Source of the DNA: Acetobacteraceae bacterium | GTDB lineage: Bacteria; Pseudomonadota; Alphaproteobacteria; Acetobacterales; Acetobacteraceae | Direction: 5' to 3' | Assembly (NCBI GenBank): GCA_027311485.1 | Contig: DAICYU010000027.1 | Coordinates: 1-17,191, forward strand | Length of the DNA: 17,191 nucleotides | Part shown: positions 1 through 6,960 of the stretch, one piece after another | How positions within the stretch are numbered: position 1 is the stretch's first letter | Layout: every line of letters begins with the position of its first letter | Notes under the pieces: model-generated | The model's database searches: none | Told to the model about the DNA's origin: nothing | What the model saw: only the letters and a program-made list of their open reading frames with translations | Program-made: the position numbers and the translations under genes

Positions 1-1
1 T

Positions 2-103
2 TATTTCGACAGCCTGAACCAACACCTTCTGGCGTGGGAGCAAACGCCTACGCCGAGGCGCGCTGCACGCCGAGGCAACAAACCCCAGCCGGTTGAGGCC
101 TGA
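2..103 (+). CDS. C-terminal fragment of an unidentified protein (cut by window edge)
   Basis: An open frame enters from the left edge and stops with TGA at 101-103, giving 33 residues that start YFDSLNQHLLAWEQTPTPRR and end NKPQPVEA. The tail is rich in Arg and Pro, and its coding DNA contains two copies of ACGCCGAGGC (50-59 and 67-76). A perfect hairpin follows the stop within 5 nt, which fits a real gene end. I do not recognise the family. The Leu/Trp-containing start of the fragment loosely recalls the end of an integrase-type transposase, but no catalytic motif is in view, so no function is assigned. Confidence 0.35.
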   Translation, partial: YFDSLNQHLLAWEQTPTPRRAARRGNKPQPVEA

Positions 104-107
104 CCCG

Positions 108-122
108 GCGGGATCATCCCGC
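108..122. terminator. Perfect 15-nt palindrome just after the left-edge fragment
   Basis: GCGGGATCATCCCGC forms a 6-bp GC-rich stem with a TCA loop, starting 5 nt after the TGA of the fragment. There is no T tract on either side, so it may be a weak terminator or a protein-binding palindrome for the region upstream of the acyl-CoA synthetase gene. Confidence 0.35.
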
Positions 123-190
123 ACCGCATACAGTGATCCACCACGGCCCAGGACCGTTACGTTCCAAATCCAGATCGTTTCCTGCGTGCC

Positions 191-222
191 TTGACACCAT
201 TTGCCGGCTGATCGAGTCTATT
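191..222 (+). promoter_or_regulatory. Possible sigma70 promoter of the acyl-CoA synthetase gene
   Basis: A consensus -35 box, TTGACA, lies at 191-196. The best -10 candidates downstream are poor (for example TCTATT at 217-222, with an over-long 20-nt spacer), so only the -35 element is convincing. About 60-90 nt remain to the start codon. GGCTTACA at 247-254 also matches one half of the LacI-type operator found elsewhere in the window. Confidence 0.3.
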
Positions 223-282
223 TGGCCAGGCCATTTTGCAGGCGATGGCTTACATCAACGACAATAACAGGCGGGGGAACAC

Positions 283-2445
283 ATGACGGGAACAGACCGC
301 GATCTGTATGGCAGGCAGGACCTTGAACGCCTGATCAACCCCCGCCGGGTCGCTGTCGTCGGCGCCTCGGAAACCCCCGGTTCGTTCGGCCAGCGCACGC
401 TGGCCAACCTTGCCGATTTCACCGGGGAGGTTTTTGCGGTCAATCCCAAATACACCACGCTTCTGGGGCGTCCGTGCGTGCCGCGGCTACAGGAACTGCC
501 CGTCCCGCCTGACTGCATCGTGCTGTGCGTCGCGCGCCAGATGGTGCCCGACATGTTGGCTGCAGCCGGACGCATCGGGACCGGCGGCGCCATCATCTAT
601 GCGTCCGGCTTCAGCGAAACCGGCAAGCCGGAGCGCATCGCCGAACAGCAGGCGCTGGTGGACCTCGCGCACGGCTATCGCCTGCGCTGCGCCGGTCCGA
701 ATTGTGTTGGGCTGGCCAACACAGGATCGCGGGCTGGCCTGAATTTCATGCCCGACTACGCCGCCATGGGACATCGCCGCGGCCCGGTCGGGATTGTCTC
801 GCAAAGTGGCGCGCTGGGCTACACGGTGCTGCAAGCCATGGGGCGCGGCATCGGCTTCACCCACTATCTCGCGGCGGGTAATTCCGCCGATGTCGATGTC
901 TGTGACTATATTTCCTATCTGGCCGAGGACGACGACACCCGGGCAATCATCTGCCTGTTCGAAGGCGTCAAGGACGGCGCGCGGTTTCTTCAGGCGGCCC
1001 GCAAGGCCCGCGCCGCCGGCAAGGCGCTGATTGTCTACAAGGCCGGCAACACGGCAGCGAGTGGCAAGGCGGCGCTGTCGCACACGGGAACGATGGTCGG
1101 ATCGGCCGCGGCCTATCAGGCAGCTTTCCGGGACGCCGGCTGCATCGCCGTAAACAACCTGGAATCCGTGCTGGAGACGGCAAATTTTTTCGCCAAAACC
1201 ACAACGCCCCGGTGCGGCCGCGGCGTCGGCGTTCTGTCCACGTCCGGCGGCGCGTCGGTCATCACCGCGGACAAGGCCGAGGAATATGGCGTCCCGCTGC
1301 CGCCCTTGGCACCGGCAACGGCGGCGGCGCTGGATACGGTCGTGCCCGATTTCGGCGCCGTCGCCAACCCGTCCGACCTGACGGCCGAGGTTCTGAAAAG
1401 CAGCACGACATTCGGCTTCTGCCTGGACGCATTCATCGCCGATCCCGGCTACAGCGCGCTCGTCATTCCCATGGTGTTCGCCCACCGCTCTGCCAGTGGT
1501 GCCCGCGCGGCGACGCTGCGCGAGGTGGCACAGCGCACCGACCGTGCCATCGCGGTCGTGTGGATGAATGAGTGGCTCGAAGGCCCCGGCAGTGAGGCGT
1601 TCGACAGCGACCCCCGTGTCTGCACCTTCCGCTCCGTGGACCGCTGTTTTGCCACGTTGCGGGCCTGGTTCGACTGGCATGCGCGAACGGAAACCGGCGA
1701 CGCCTCTTTCACCCGCCTGTCGCCGCCGTCGGCCGCTGCGGCGGCGCGGGCGATCATTGGTGACGCCCGTGGCAAGGTGTTGAATGAGGCGGATTCAAAA
1801 CGTGTCCTTGCGGCCTACGGCATCGCCGTGCCGCGCGAAGCCCTGGCGACCGATCCGGATGCGGCGGCAAACGCGGCTGAGCAGATCGGATTTCCAGTTG
1901 TGGTCAAAGTCGTGTCGGCCGATATACCGCACAAGACCGAGGCCGGCGGCGTAAAGCTGTCGTTGCAAACGCCACACGAGGTCCGCGAAGCCGCCGCCGC
2001 GATCCTGGCATCCGCCCGCCGGTATGCCCCATCCGCGATCATCGACGGGATCAGCATTCAGCAAATGCTGCCGCCCGGAATCGAGTTGGTGGTGGGGATC
2101 AAGCAGGACCTGCAGTTCGGCCCCCTGATTGCCGTCGGTCTGGGCGGCGTAACGGTGGAACTGCTGCATGACACCGCCGTCTGCCTGGCGCCCGTCTCGC
2201 CCGATGGCGCGCAGGCGATGCTGCGCAGGCTTCGCACATTCCCCCTGTTGGACGGTTACCGCGGCAGCGCGAAGGTCGATCTGCAGCGGCTTGGCGAGAC
2301 GATCAGCCGCCTGTCCGAAATGGCATCCGATCTGCGGGATGTGATGCAGGAGGTGGACGTCAATCCGCTGATTGCCCGCGGCGATAGCGCCGTTGCGGCT
2401 GATGCGTTGATCGTCCTGCAGTCCGAACCTGATACAAAGCTCTGA
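283..2445 (+). CDS. NDP-forming acyl-CoA synthetase (acetate--CoA ligase family)
   Basis: The 720-residue protein has the three-part layout of ADP/GDP-forming acyl-CoA synthetases. It has a CoA-binding Rossmann domain (about 10-140, starting INPRRVAVVGASE), a succinyl-CoA-ligase-like domain (about 160-450) with the likely phosphorylated His267 in ALSHTGTMVGS, and a C-terminal ATP-grasp domain (about 490-715) with the motifs PHKTEAGGV and EVDVNPL. Family enzymes make acyl-CoA from a carboxylic acid, CoA and ATP, or run in reverse to make ATP, in the cytosol. The length fits a single-chain alpha-beta fusion. ATG 283 follows a purine-rich GGGGGA at a workable distance. The acyl substrate cannot be read from the sequence; its neighbours handle hydroxyacids, so an organic acid other than acetate is possible. 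The family call is firm. Confidence 0.93.
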   Translation: MTGTDRDLYGRQDLERLINPRRVAVVGASETPGSFGQRTLANLADFTGEVFAVNPKYTTLLGRPCVPRLQELPVPPDCIVLCVARQMVPDMLAAAGRIGTGGAIIYASGFSETGKPERIAEQQALVDLAHGYRLRCAGPNCVGLANTGSRAGLNFMPDYAAMGHRRGPVGIVSQSGALGYTVLQAMGRGIGFTHYLAAGNSADVDVCDYISYLAEDDDTRAIICLFEGVKDGARFLQAARKARAAGKALIVYKAGNTAASGKAALSHTGTMVGSAAAYQAAFRDAGCIAVNNLESVLETANFFAKTTTPRCGRGVGVLSTSGGASVITADKAEEYGVPLPPLAPATAAALDTVVPDFGAVANPSDLTAEVLKSSTTFGFCLDAFIADPGYSALVIPMVFAHRSASGARAATLREVAQRTDRAIAVVWMNEWLEGPGSEAFDSDPRVCTFRSVDRCFATLRAWFDWHARTETGDASFTRLSPPSAAAAARAIIGDARGKVLNEADSKRVLAAYGIAVPREALATDPDAAANAAEQIGFPVVVKVVSADIPHKTEAGGVKLSLQTPHEVREAAAAILASARRYAPSAIIDGISIQQMLPPGIELVVGIKQDLQFGPLIAVGLGGVTVELLHDTAVCLAPVSPDGAQAMLRRLRTFPLLDGYRGSAKVDLQRLGETISRLSEMASDLRDVMQEVDVNPLIARGDSAVAADALIVLQSEPDTKL

Positions 2446-2450
2446 AACGA

Positions 2451-2482
2451 AACGGCGTCATCCGTGCCCGGATGACGCCGTT
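2451..2482. terminator. Bidirectional terminator hairpin between convergent genes
   Basis: A perfect 14-bp inverted repeat (arms 2451-2464 and 2469-2482, AACGGCGTCATCCG and its complement) closes on a TGCC tetraloop. It sits between the stop of the acyl-CoA synthetase (2445) and the stop of the convergent D-2-hydroxyacid dehydrogenase (2500). The A/T ends of the arms give a short T run in both directions, so it can end transcription of both genes. Confidence 0.85.
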
Positions 2483-2499
2483 GTGCCGACGCGGCGTGA

Positions 2500-3486
2500 T
2501 CAGCGGCCGCGCAGCACCTCCTTGTTGATGACGTTGTCCTGGTTCGGCTGGCCATCCAGCACGGACAGGATATTCCGGGCGGTCGTCGCCGCCATGGCCG
2601 CCACCGCTTCCACCGTCACACCCGCCATGTGCGGCGATGCGATGACGGTATCCAGCTTCAGCAGCGGGTTATCCAGCGGCGTCGGCTCCTCGGCGAAAAC
2701 ATCCAGCCCGGCGCCGGCGATATGGCCGGACGTCAGTGCGGCATGCAGGGCCGGCTCATCGATGATCCCGCCGCGGGCGGTGTTGACGATGAAGGCGCCG
2801 CGCTTCATGCGACCGAGCCGGTCGGCGTCGAACAGGCCGATTGTTTCGGGGTTTTTGGGGCAATGGATTGATACGAAATCAGCCCGCGGCAGGGCGGCGT
2901 TCAGATCGCTGACCGGTTCGCATCCCGCATCCCGGATCGTCTGCGCATCGACATAGGGATCGTAGATCAGGACCGTCATATCGAAACCGACGCAGCGCCG
3001 GGCAGAGCGGGTGCCGATGCGCCCAAAGCCAACGATCAGCACGGTCTTGCCGGACAGTTCCATCGGCAGCGCGCCATGACGCTCATGCCATCTTCCGTCG
3101 CGCACAAGGCTGTTCATCGCCGCATTCTTCTTCGCCAGCGCCATCATCAAATGGAACGCCTGTTCGGCGACCGATGTGGAGTTCGCGGTGCCAGCGACCA
3201 TCAACGGCACGCCGCGGGCGGTCAGGGCCGGAACCTCCACCGCGTCGTAGCCGACGCCGATGCGGGCGACCACCTGCATCGCCGGGGAGGCATCCATTTC
3301 CGTCTGGCGATACGGCGTGCCTGACAGGGCGATGCCGGCGCAGTCAGCCAGCAGCGGCAGCAGGTCACGCTGGCTGATAGTGGCCGGATAGATCACCGTC
3401 TCGATGTCCTCACGGGCCTTGATGATGTCGATGCCCTGCTGCCCCATCGTATGCGGCAGCATGACCTTGCGTTTATTGGAAGCCAT
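2500..3486 (-). CDS. NAD-dependent D-2-hydroxyacid dehydrogenase
   Basis: This 328-residue cytosolic enzyme belongs to the D-isomer-specific 2-hydroxyacid dehydrogenases, which interconvert a D-2-hydroxyacid and a 2-oxoacid. The sequence shows the cofactor loop GFGRIG (153-158), an acidic Asp176 after the second strand (NAD rather than NADP), and the catalytic triad Arg238 (NTARGG), Glu267 (DVFAEEP) and His286 (SPHMAG). I chose ATG at 3486 because AGGAGG lies 10 nt upstream and the family fold starts right there; a longer frame to 3579 has no such support. Phosphoglycerate dehydrogenase is less likely because there is no C-terminal ACT domain. It lies downstream of the hydroxyacid-oxidase operon on the same strand but is separated from it by a hairpin. 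The substrate is unknown; lactate-like, glyoxylate/hydroxypyruvate-like or phosphonate-like acids are all possible. Confidence 0.92.
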   Translation of the reverse strand: MASNKRKVMLPHTMGQQGIDIIKAREDIETVIYPATISQRDLLPLLADCAGIALSGTPYRQTEMDASPAMQVVARIGVGYDAVEVPALTARGVPLMVAGTANSTSVAEQAFHLMMALAKKNAAMNSLVRDGRWHERHGALPMELSGKTVLIVGFGRIGTRSARRCVGFDMTVLIYDPYVDAQTIRDAGCEPVSDLNAALPRADFVSIHCPKNPETIGLFDADRLGRMKRGAFIVNTARGGIIDEPALHAALTSGHIAGAGLDVFAEEPTPLDNPLLKLDTVIASPHMAGVTVEAVAAMAATTARNILSVLDGQPNQDNVINKEVLRGR

Positions 3487-3557
3487 TGCGGCTTTTCCCT
3501 CCTGCGCGTGTTGCGAATTCGGGGCCAGTGTCACCGCATAATGGCTCGATGCCAATG

Positions 3558-3597
3558 CCTCACGGCCGCACCCAGGCATAGGTGCGGTGACGTGAGG
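3558..3597 (-). terminator. Hairpin after the ModA-like gene
   Basis: An imperfect inverted repeat pairs CCTCACG (3558-3564) with CGTGAGG (3591-3597) and CCGCACC (3566-3572) with GGTGCGG (3581-3587), around an 8-nt loop with a small asymmetric bulge. It begins 8 nt beyond the stop of the ModA-like gene and precedes the D-2-hydroxyacid dehydrogenase gene on the same strand. No T tract follows, so termination may be partial. Confidence 0.5.
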
Positions 3598-3605
3598 CGG
3601 CGATG

Positions 3606-4325
3606 TCAGGCGGCGCCGACCGGATCGAGGCCGCAGCGACGGTAGGCTGCAAACGCCCGGTCCGAGCGGACGGCAAGCAGGAAGTCCCGCGCCAGGGCGG
3701 GATTTGCGGCATCCTTGAACACGGCGGCCGAAAACGCACTCAGGCTCTGGTATTCGTCCGGAAACGCACCGATGACTTCGATGCCCGGCACCACAAGCAA
3801 TTCGCTGATCTGCTGCACCGCCAGGTCAGCTTCGCCGGTCACCAGCTTTTCCGCCGTGAAGCCGGCCGGAATGACCGTTGCCTTGGCGGTGATGGCGTCG
3901 GCGATTCCCATGCGTTCGATCAGCGTCCGGAAGTAGATGCCGCTTGCCCCAGCCTGGGAGAAGGCGATCGAGCGGGCGCCGAGCAGCGCGTTTTTGAATG
4001 CTTCGGGGGAGGCGATGTCGGGGTGCGGCGCCCCCGCGGGCACGGCGAGCCCAAGCCGGGACACGACGACTTCGGTCCGGGTTTGCGGGTCCACGACGCC
4101 GTCCGCGAGCAGCGTGTCCATCGCACTGTCGATGACGAAGACAGCATCGGCCCGCTTACCGTCAGCGACGGCCTTCATGATGACGGTCGTCGGCTGCCAG
4201 GCGATCGCGACCGCGTTGCCGCGGGCTTCGAAATCGGGCACGACGACATCGTCGAACGGCGCGCGGATCGCCAGCGCACACATCAGGTTCAGCGTGGCGC
4301 CGCTTGGGTTTGTGCCTTGGCTCAT
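3606..4325 (-). CDS. ModA-like substrate-binding domain protein without signal peptide
   Basis: This 239-residue protein looks like the type 2 periplasmic-binding fold of the molybdate-binding-protein group. It has a first strand at ATLNLMCALA, a region like the ModA helix (PFDDVVVPDFEARG), and later segments SIAFSQAGASGIYF and GEADLAVQQISELL typical of these bilobed proteins. The fold begins about 10 residues after the start, leaving no room for a signal peptide or lipobox. It is therefore predicted to stay in the cytosol, and there are no permease or ATPase genes nearby. ATG 4325 has AGGAG 8 nt upstream. The stop of the hydroxyacid oxidoreductase gene lies inside that ribosome-binding region, only 5 nt before this start, so the two are translationally close and very likely one operon. 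It may sense or buffer a small acid. Its ligand is unknown. Confidence 0.75.
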   Translation of the reverse strand: MSQGTNPSGATLNLMCALAIRAPFDDVVVPDFEARGNAVAIAWQPTTVIMKAVADGKRADAVFVIDSAMDTLLADGVVDPQTRTEVVVSRLGLAVPAGAPHPDIASPEAFKNALLGARSIAFSQAGASGIYFRTLIERMGIADAITAKATVIPAGFTAEKLVTGEADLAVQQISELLVVPGIEVIGAFPDEYQSLSAFSAAVFKDAANPALARDFLLAVRSDRAFAAYRRCGLDPVGAA

Positions 4326-4330
4326 TCTGT

Positions 4331-5683
4331 TCACTCCTGCTCGCTTGCCGCGTGTTGCCGTCCGCCCTGCGCCACGTGACGCAGCATGCCGGGCTCCAGG
4401 TCCGTGATGCGCCGAGCGCCGATCAATGCCAGGTCCCGGTCGATTTCTTGCTGAAGAAGCCGGATCGCATGCTGCGCGCCCGCCACGCCGCCAAGCGCCG
4501 CCGCATAGAGAAGCGGACGGCCGACCAGCACGAAATCGGCGCCAAGCGCGATGGCCTTGATCACGTCGGTGCCACGGCGGATGCCGCTGTCGATGATCAC
4601 CTTCATCGCACCTTTGCGCGCGGCGATCTCCGGCAGCACGTGCAGCGGCGCGACCGTGTGGTCCAGCTGCCGGCCGCCATGATTGGACAGGATGATGCCG
4701 TCCGCGCCGTATTCCCGCGCCATGTGGGCGTCGGCGGGGGCCAGCAGCCCCTTGATCAGCAACCGGCCGTTCCAGCGCTGGCGGATCGCCTGCACATGCC
4801 GCCAGGACAACTGATCCCGCGCCACCGTATTCCGCACCGACTGCTGCGACATCATCGGCGGTCCGCGCTCGGCTTCGGTATTCTCGAAATGCGGGGCGCC
4901 GTGCCGCAGGAAGGTCTGCGCCACAACCCCGAGCAGCCAGCGCGGATGCGTCGCCGCCTGCCACGCGACCTTGGGCGTGACGCGGATCGGCATGCTGAAC
5001 CCGCTGCGGATGTTATGCTCCCGGTTGCCCAGCATCGGCGTGTCGGCGGTGACGACCAGGGTGCCGTAGCCGGCGGCGGCAACCCGGTCGACCAGCCGGT
5101 CGATGCGCGCCTGATCCCCGGCCAGATAGGCCTGGAACCAGGCATCCCGGTTCTGGGCGTGCACGTCTTCCAGCCTGATCAGGGAGGACGCGCTCAGGAT
5201 CATCGGGATGTTCGCCTGACGCGCCGCCTCGGCCAGCACCAGGTCCGCCCGGTAGCCTATGAACGCGGCCCCGCCCAGCGGCGGGATGCCGAACGGGCTG
5301 GCGTAGGTGCGGCCGAACAGCTGCACGCTTTGATCGCGCCCGGAAACATCGCGCAGCATCCGCGGCAGCAGCGCATAATCGTCATAGGCCGCCCGCGCTC
5401 GGCGCAGCGATGTGCCGGTTTCCACCGCACCCGCAACATACTGGAAGATCATCGGCGGCAGGCGGCGCCGGGCATGACGTTCGAAATCATCAAGCGCCAA
5501 CAGGTCCCGGAAGCGATGCGGCGTCGCCTGCTGACTGCGCTTCAGGCTGGTGACCAGTTGCCCCTGGCCGGTGATGTCTGGCGCTGCCAAACCTGCTGCG
5601 ATCCCGGGGGCGGTGCCCGGGCGTGGGGAAAAGGTCGAAGCCTCGGACGCGGCCGGTTCGATCTCGGTCTGCTGGCTTGTCAA
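4331..5683 (-). CDS. FMN-dependent alpha-hydroxyacid oxidoreductase (lactate/mandelate dehydrogenase-like)
   Basis: The 450-residue protein belongs to the FMN-dependent L-2-hydroxyacid oxidase/dehydrogenase family, which oxidises L-2-hydroxyacids to 2-oxoacids. It shows the active-site signature SNHGGRQLD with catalytic base His335, the FMN lysine in LLIKGL (Lys311), DTPMLGNRE (Asp214), and the phosphate-binding DSGIRRGTD and GADFVLVGRP segments. Membrane-linked dehydrogenase and soluble oxidase forms cannot be told apart with certainty; the insert at about 240-290 suggests the dehydrogenase type. The start is uncertain. The longest frame opens with TTG at 5683, preceded by a GGACGAG stretch, and gives about 60 residues of Ala/Pro/Ser-rich leader before the conserved domain. 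There is no in-frame ATG until residue 78, inside the domain; other TTG codons at about residues 32 and 62 are possible. It is the first gene of an operon with the ModA-like gene and divergent from the LacI-type gene. Confidence 0.9.
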   Translation of the reverse strand: MTSQQTEIEPAASEASTFSPRPGTAPGIAAGLAAPDITGQGQLVTSLKRSQQATPHRFRDLLALDDFERHARRRLPPMIFQYVAGAVETGTSLRRARAAYDDYALLPRMLRDVSGRDQSVQLFGRTYASPFGIPPLGGAAFIGYRADLVLAEAARQANIPMILSASSLIRLEDVHAQNRDAWFQAYLAGDQARIDRLVDRVAAAGYGTLVVTADTPMLGNREHNIRSGFSMPIRVTPKVAWQAATHPRWLLGVVAQTFLRHGAPHFENTEAERGPPMMSQQSVRNTVARDQLSWRHVQAIRQRWNGRLLIKGLLAPADAHMAREYGADGIILSNHGGRQLDHTVAPLHVLPEIAARKGAMKVIIDSGIRRGTDVIKAIALGADFVLVGRPLLYAAALGGVAGAQHAIRLLQQEIDRDLALIGARRITDLEPGMLRHVAQGGRQHAASEQE

Positions 5684-5734
5684 GAAATCTCGTCCATGTT
5701 GAACAAAGCGGGCCGACGCTATCGCGGCATCCGC

Positions 5735-5748
5735 TGAAACCGCTTACA
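5735..5748. promoter_or_regulatory. LacI-family operator between the oxidoreductase and lacI-type genes
   Basis: TGAAACCGCTTACA is a near-palindrome with the central CG typical of LacI/GalR-family operators. It differs by one base from the site at 6923-6936. It lies 52 nt upstream of the TTG start of the oxidoreductase and 94 nt upstream of the lacI-type start, so it could control both divergent genes. Confidence 0.7.
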
Positions 5749-5841
5749 ATTCAGCATGGCGGTGCCGTGACGTCAACGCGGGGGCAAACGCCCACGGTGC
5801 CCGGATATGACCGCAGCGATGAAGGACCGAACAGGCGTTCG

Positions 5842-6894
5842 ATGAAGCAGACAGAGCCTGACCAGGGCCTCGGCCGTTATCCGGTCGCTCGTGATGTAGC
5901 CGAGCGTGCGGGTGTGTCGACCGCCACCGTGTCGCGCGTCCTGAACGGCACGCCCGGGGTGCGAGCGGATAAGCGGGAGGCTGTGCTGCGCGCCGTCAGG
6001 GAAATGGGGTTCGTCGCCAACGGGGCGGCGCGCGCCTTGTCGCTGCGCCGGTTCGGCACCGTGGGGGCGGTGATCCCGAATATCGAGAATGAGGAATTCA
6101 TTCGCGCCGTGTCCGCCTTCCAGAAGCGGTTGCGCGACGCCGGCTATACGCTGCTGCTGACCAACGCCGGCTACGACCTGGATGTCGAGTTGAGGGAGGC
6201 GGTTGCGCTGCTGGAGCGTGGCATCGACGGCCTGTTGCTGGTCGGCGACATCCACCGGCCGGATCTGTTGACCCGTCTCCAGCGGCAGGCCGTGCCGCTG
6301 GTGCAGACCTTCACTTTGTCGAAGGAGCGTGATTGCGTCGGCTTCGACAACAAGGCGGCGGCGCACCGCGCGACCTCCTACCTGCTGGATCTTGGCCATC
6401 GCCGGATCGGCATCGTCACTGGGTTCCGCAAGGACAATGACCGCGGCGGCGCGCGCGTCGAGGGTGTCCGGCAGGCCTTGGCCGCGCGATCGCTGGCCAT
6501 CCATCCGGCCCATGACATCACCACATCCTACGGGATCGGCGCTGGCCGCGACGCGCTGCGGCAGATCCTCAATGCCGGCGTGCCTTCACCCACGGCAATG
6601 ATCTGCGGCACCGACCAGTTTGCCTTCGGCGTCATGATCGAAGCCCACGCCAGCGGCTTGCGGGTGCCGGACGACCTCTCGGTGATCGGCTTCAACGACG
6701 CGGACTATGCGGCCTTCCTCAGCCCGTCACTGACCACGGTGCGGGTGCACGCCGCCGAGATCGGCCGCATCGCTGGTGAGCATCTCGTCGCGCGCATGGC
6801 CGGCGAACCCCGCGTCCGGGTGACTGAGATCGACGCGGAACTGATCGTGCGGGGCAGCACCGCGCCGCCGCGTCCGGATCAGGCCGGGCGTTGA
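5842..6894 (+). CDS. LacI/GalR-family transcriptional regulator
   Basis: The 350-residue protein has an N-terminal LacI-type helix-turn-helix (about residues 14-35, VARDVAERAGVSTATVSRVL), a hinge-helix region (ARALSLRR, about 61-68) and a periplasmic-binding-like effector domain starting at FGTVGAVIPNIEN and running to the C-terminus. Members usually repress by binding a pseudo-palindromic operator and release it on binding a small ligand, most often a sugar or sugar acid. ATG 5842 is chosen because it places the helix-turn-helix at the usual distance from the N-terminus; an in-frame GTG at 5767 and a longer frame from 5623 would add unlikely basic leaders. Two matching operators, one in its own upstream region and one right after its stop, make it the probable regulator of the neighbouring genes. 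The effector is unknown. Confidence 0.92.
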   Translation: MKQTEPDQGLGRYPVARDVAERAGVSTATVSRVLNGTPGVRADKREAVLRAVREMGFVANGAARALSLRRFGTVGAVIPNIENEEFIRAVSAFQKRLRDAGYTLLLTNAGYDLDVELREAVALLERGIDGLLLVGDIHRPDLLTRLQRQAVPLVQTFTLSKERDCVGFDNKAAAHRATSYLLDLGHRRIGIVTGFRKDNDRGGARVEGVRQALAARSLAIHPAHDITTSYGIGAGRDALRQILNAGVPSPTAMICGTDQFAFGVMIEAHASGLRVPDDLSVIGFNDADYAAFLSPSLTTVRVHAAEIGRIAGEHLVARMAGEPRVRVTEIDAELIVRGSTAPPRPDQAGR

Positions 6895-6918
6895 CAGGGG
6901 CCGCCGGACGAGTACCGT
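6891..6918 (+). promoter_or_regulatory. Candidate sigma70 promoter of the racemase-family gene
   Basis: TTGACA (6891-6896) is separated by 16 nt from TACCGT (6913-6918). The -35 box overlaps the TGA stop of the lacI-type gene. A start site about 7 nt downstream would fall inside the operator at 6923-6936, the usual place for a repressor to block initiation. Confidence 0.55.
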
Positions 6919-6922
6919 GACC

Positions 6923-6936
6923 TGAAAGCGCTTACA
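6923..6936. promoter_or_regulatory. LacI-family operator upstream of the racemase-family gene
   Basis: TGAAAGCGCTTACA has a symmetrical AAGCGCTT core and fits the cre-like consensus of LacI/GalR proteins. It differs from the 5735-5748 site only at position 6 (G for C) and lies 24 nt upstream of the preferred start codon. Confidence 0.75.
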
Positions 6937-6960
6937 TTGATCAGTCCTGGGGAGATGCAC

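Noticed and set aside
241..254. GGCGATGGCTTACA as a third LacI operator
   Set aside because: Only the right half matches the other two sites (9 of 13 compared positions), so it is not listed as a feature.
4304..5737. Long plus-strand open frame (477 codons) opposite the hydroxyacid oxidoreductase
   Set aside because: It is an antisense shadow of a clear gene in GC-rich DNA; its translation is low-complexity Arg/Gln/His-rich and shows no domain.
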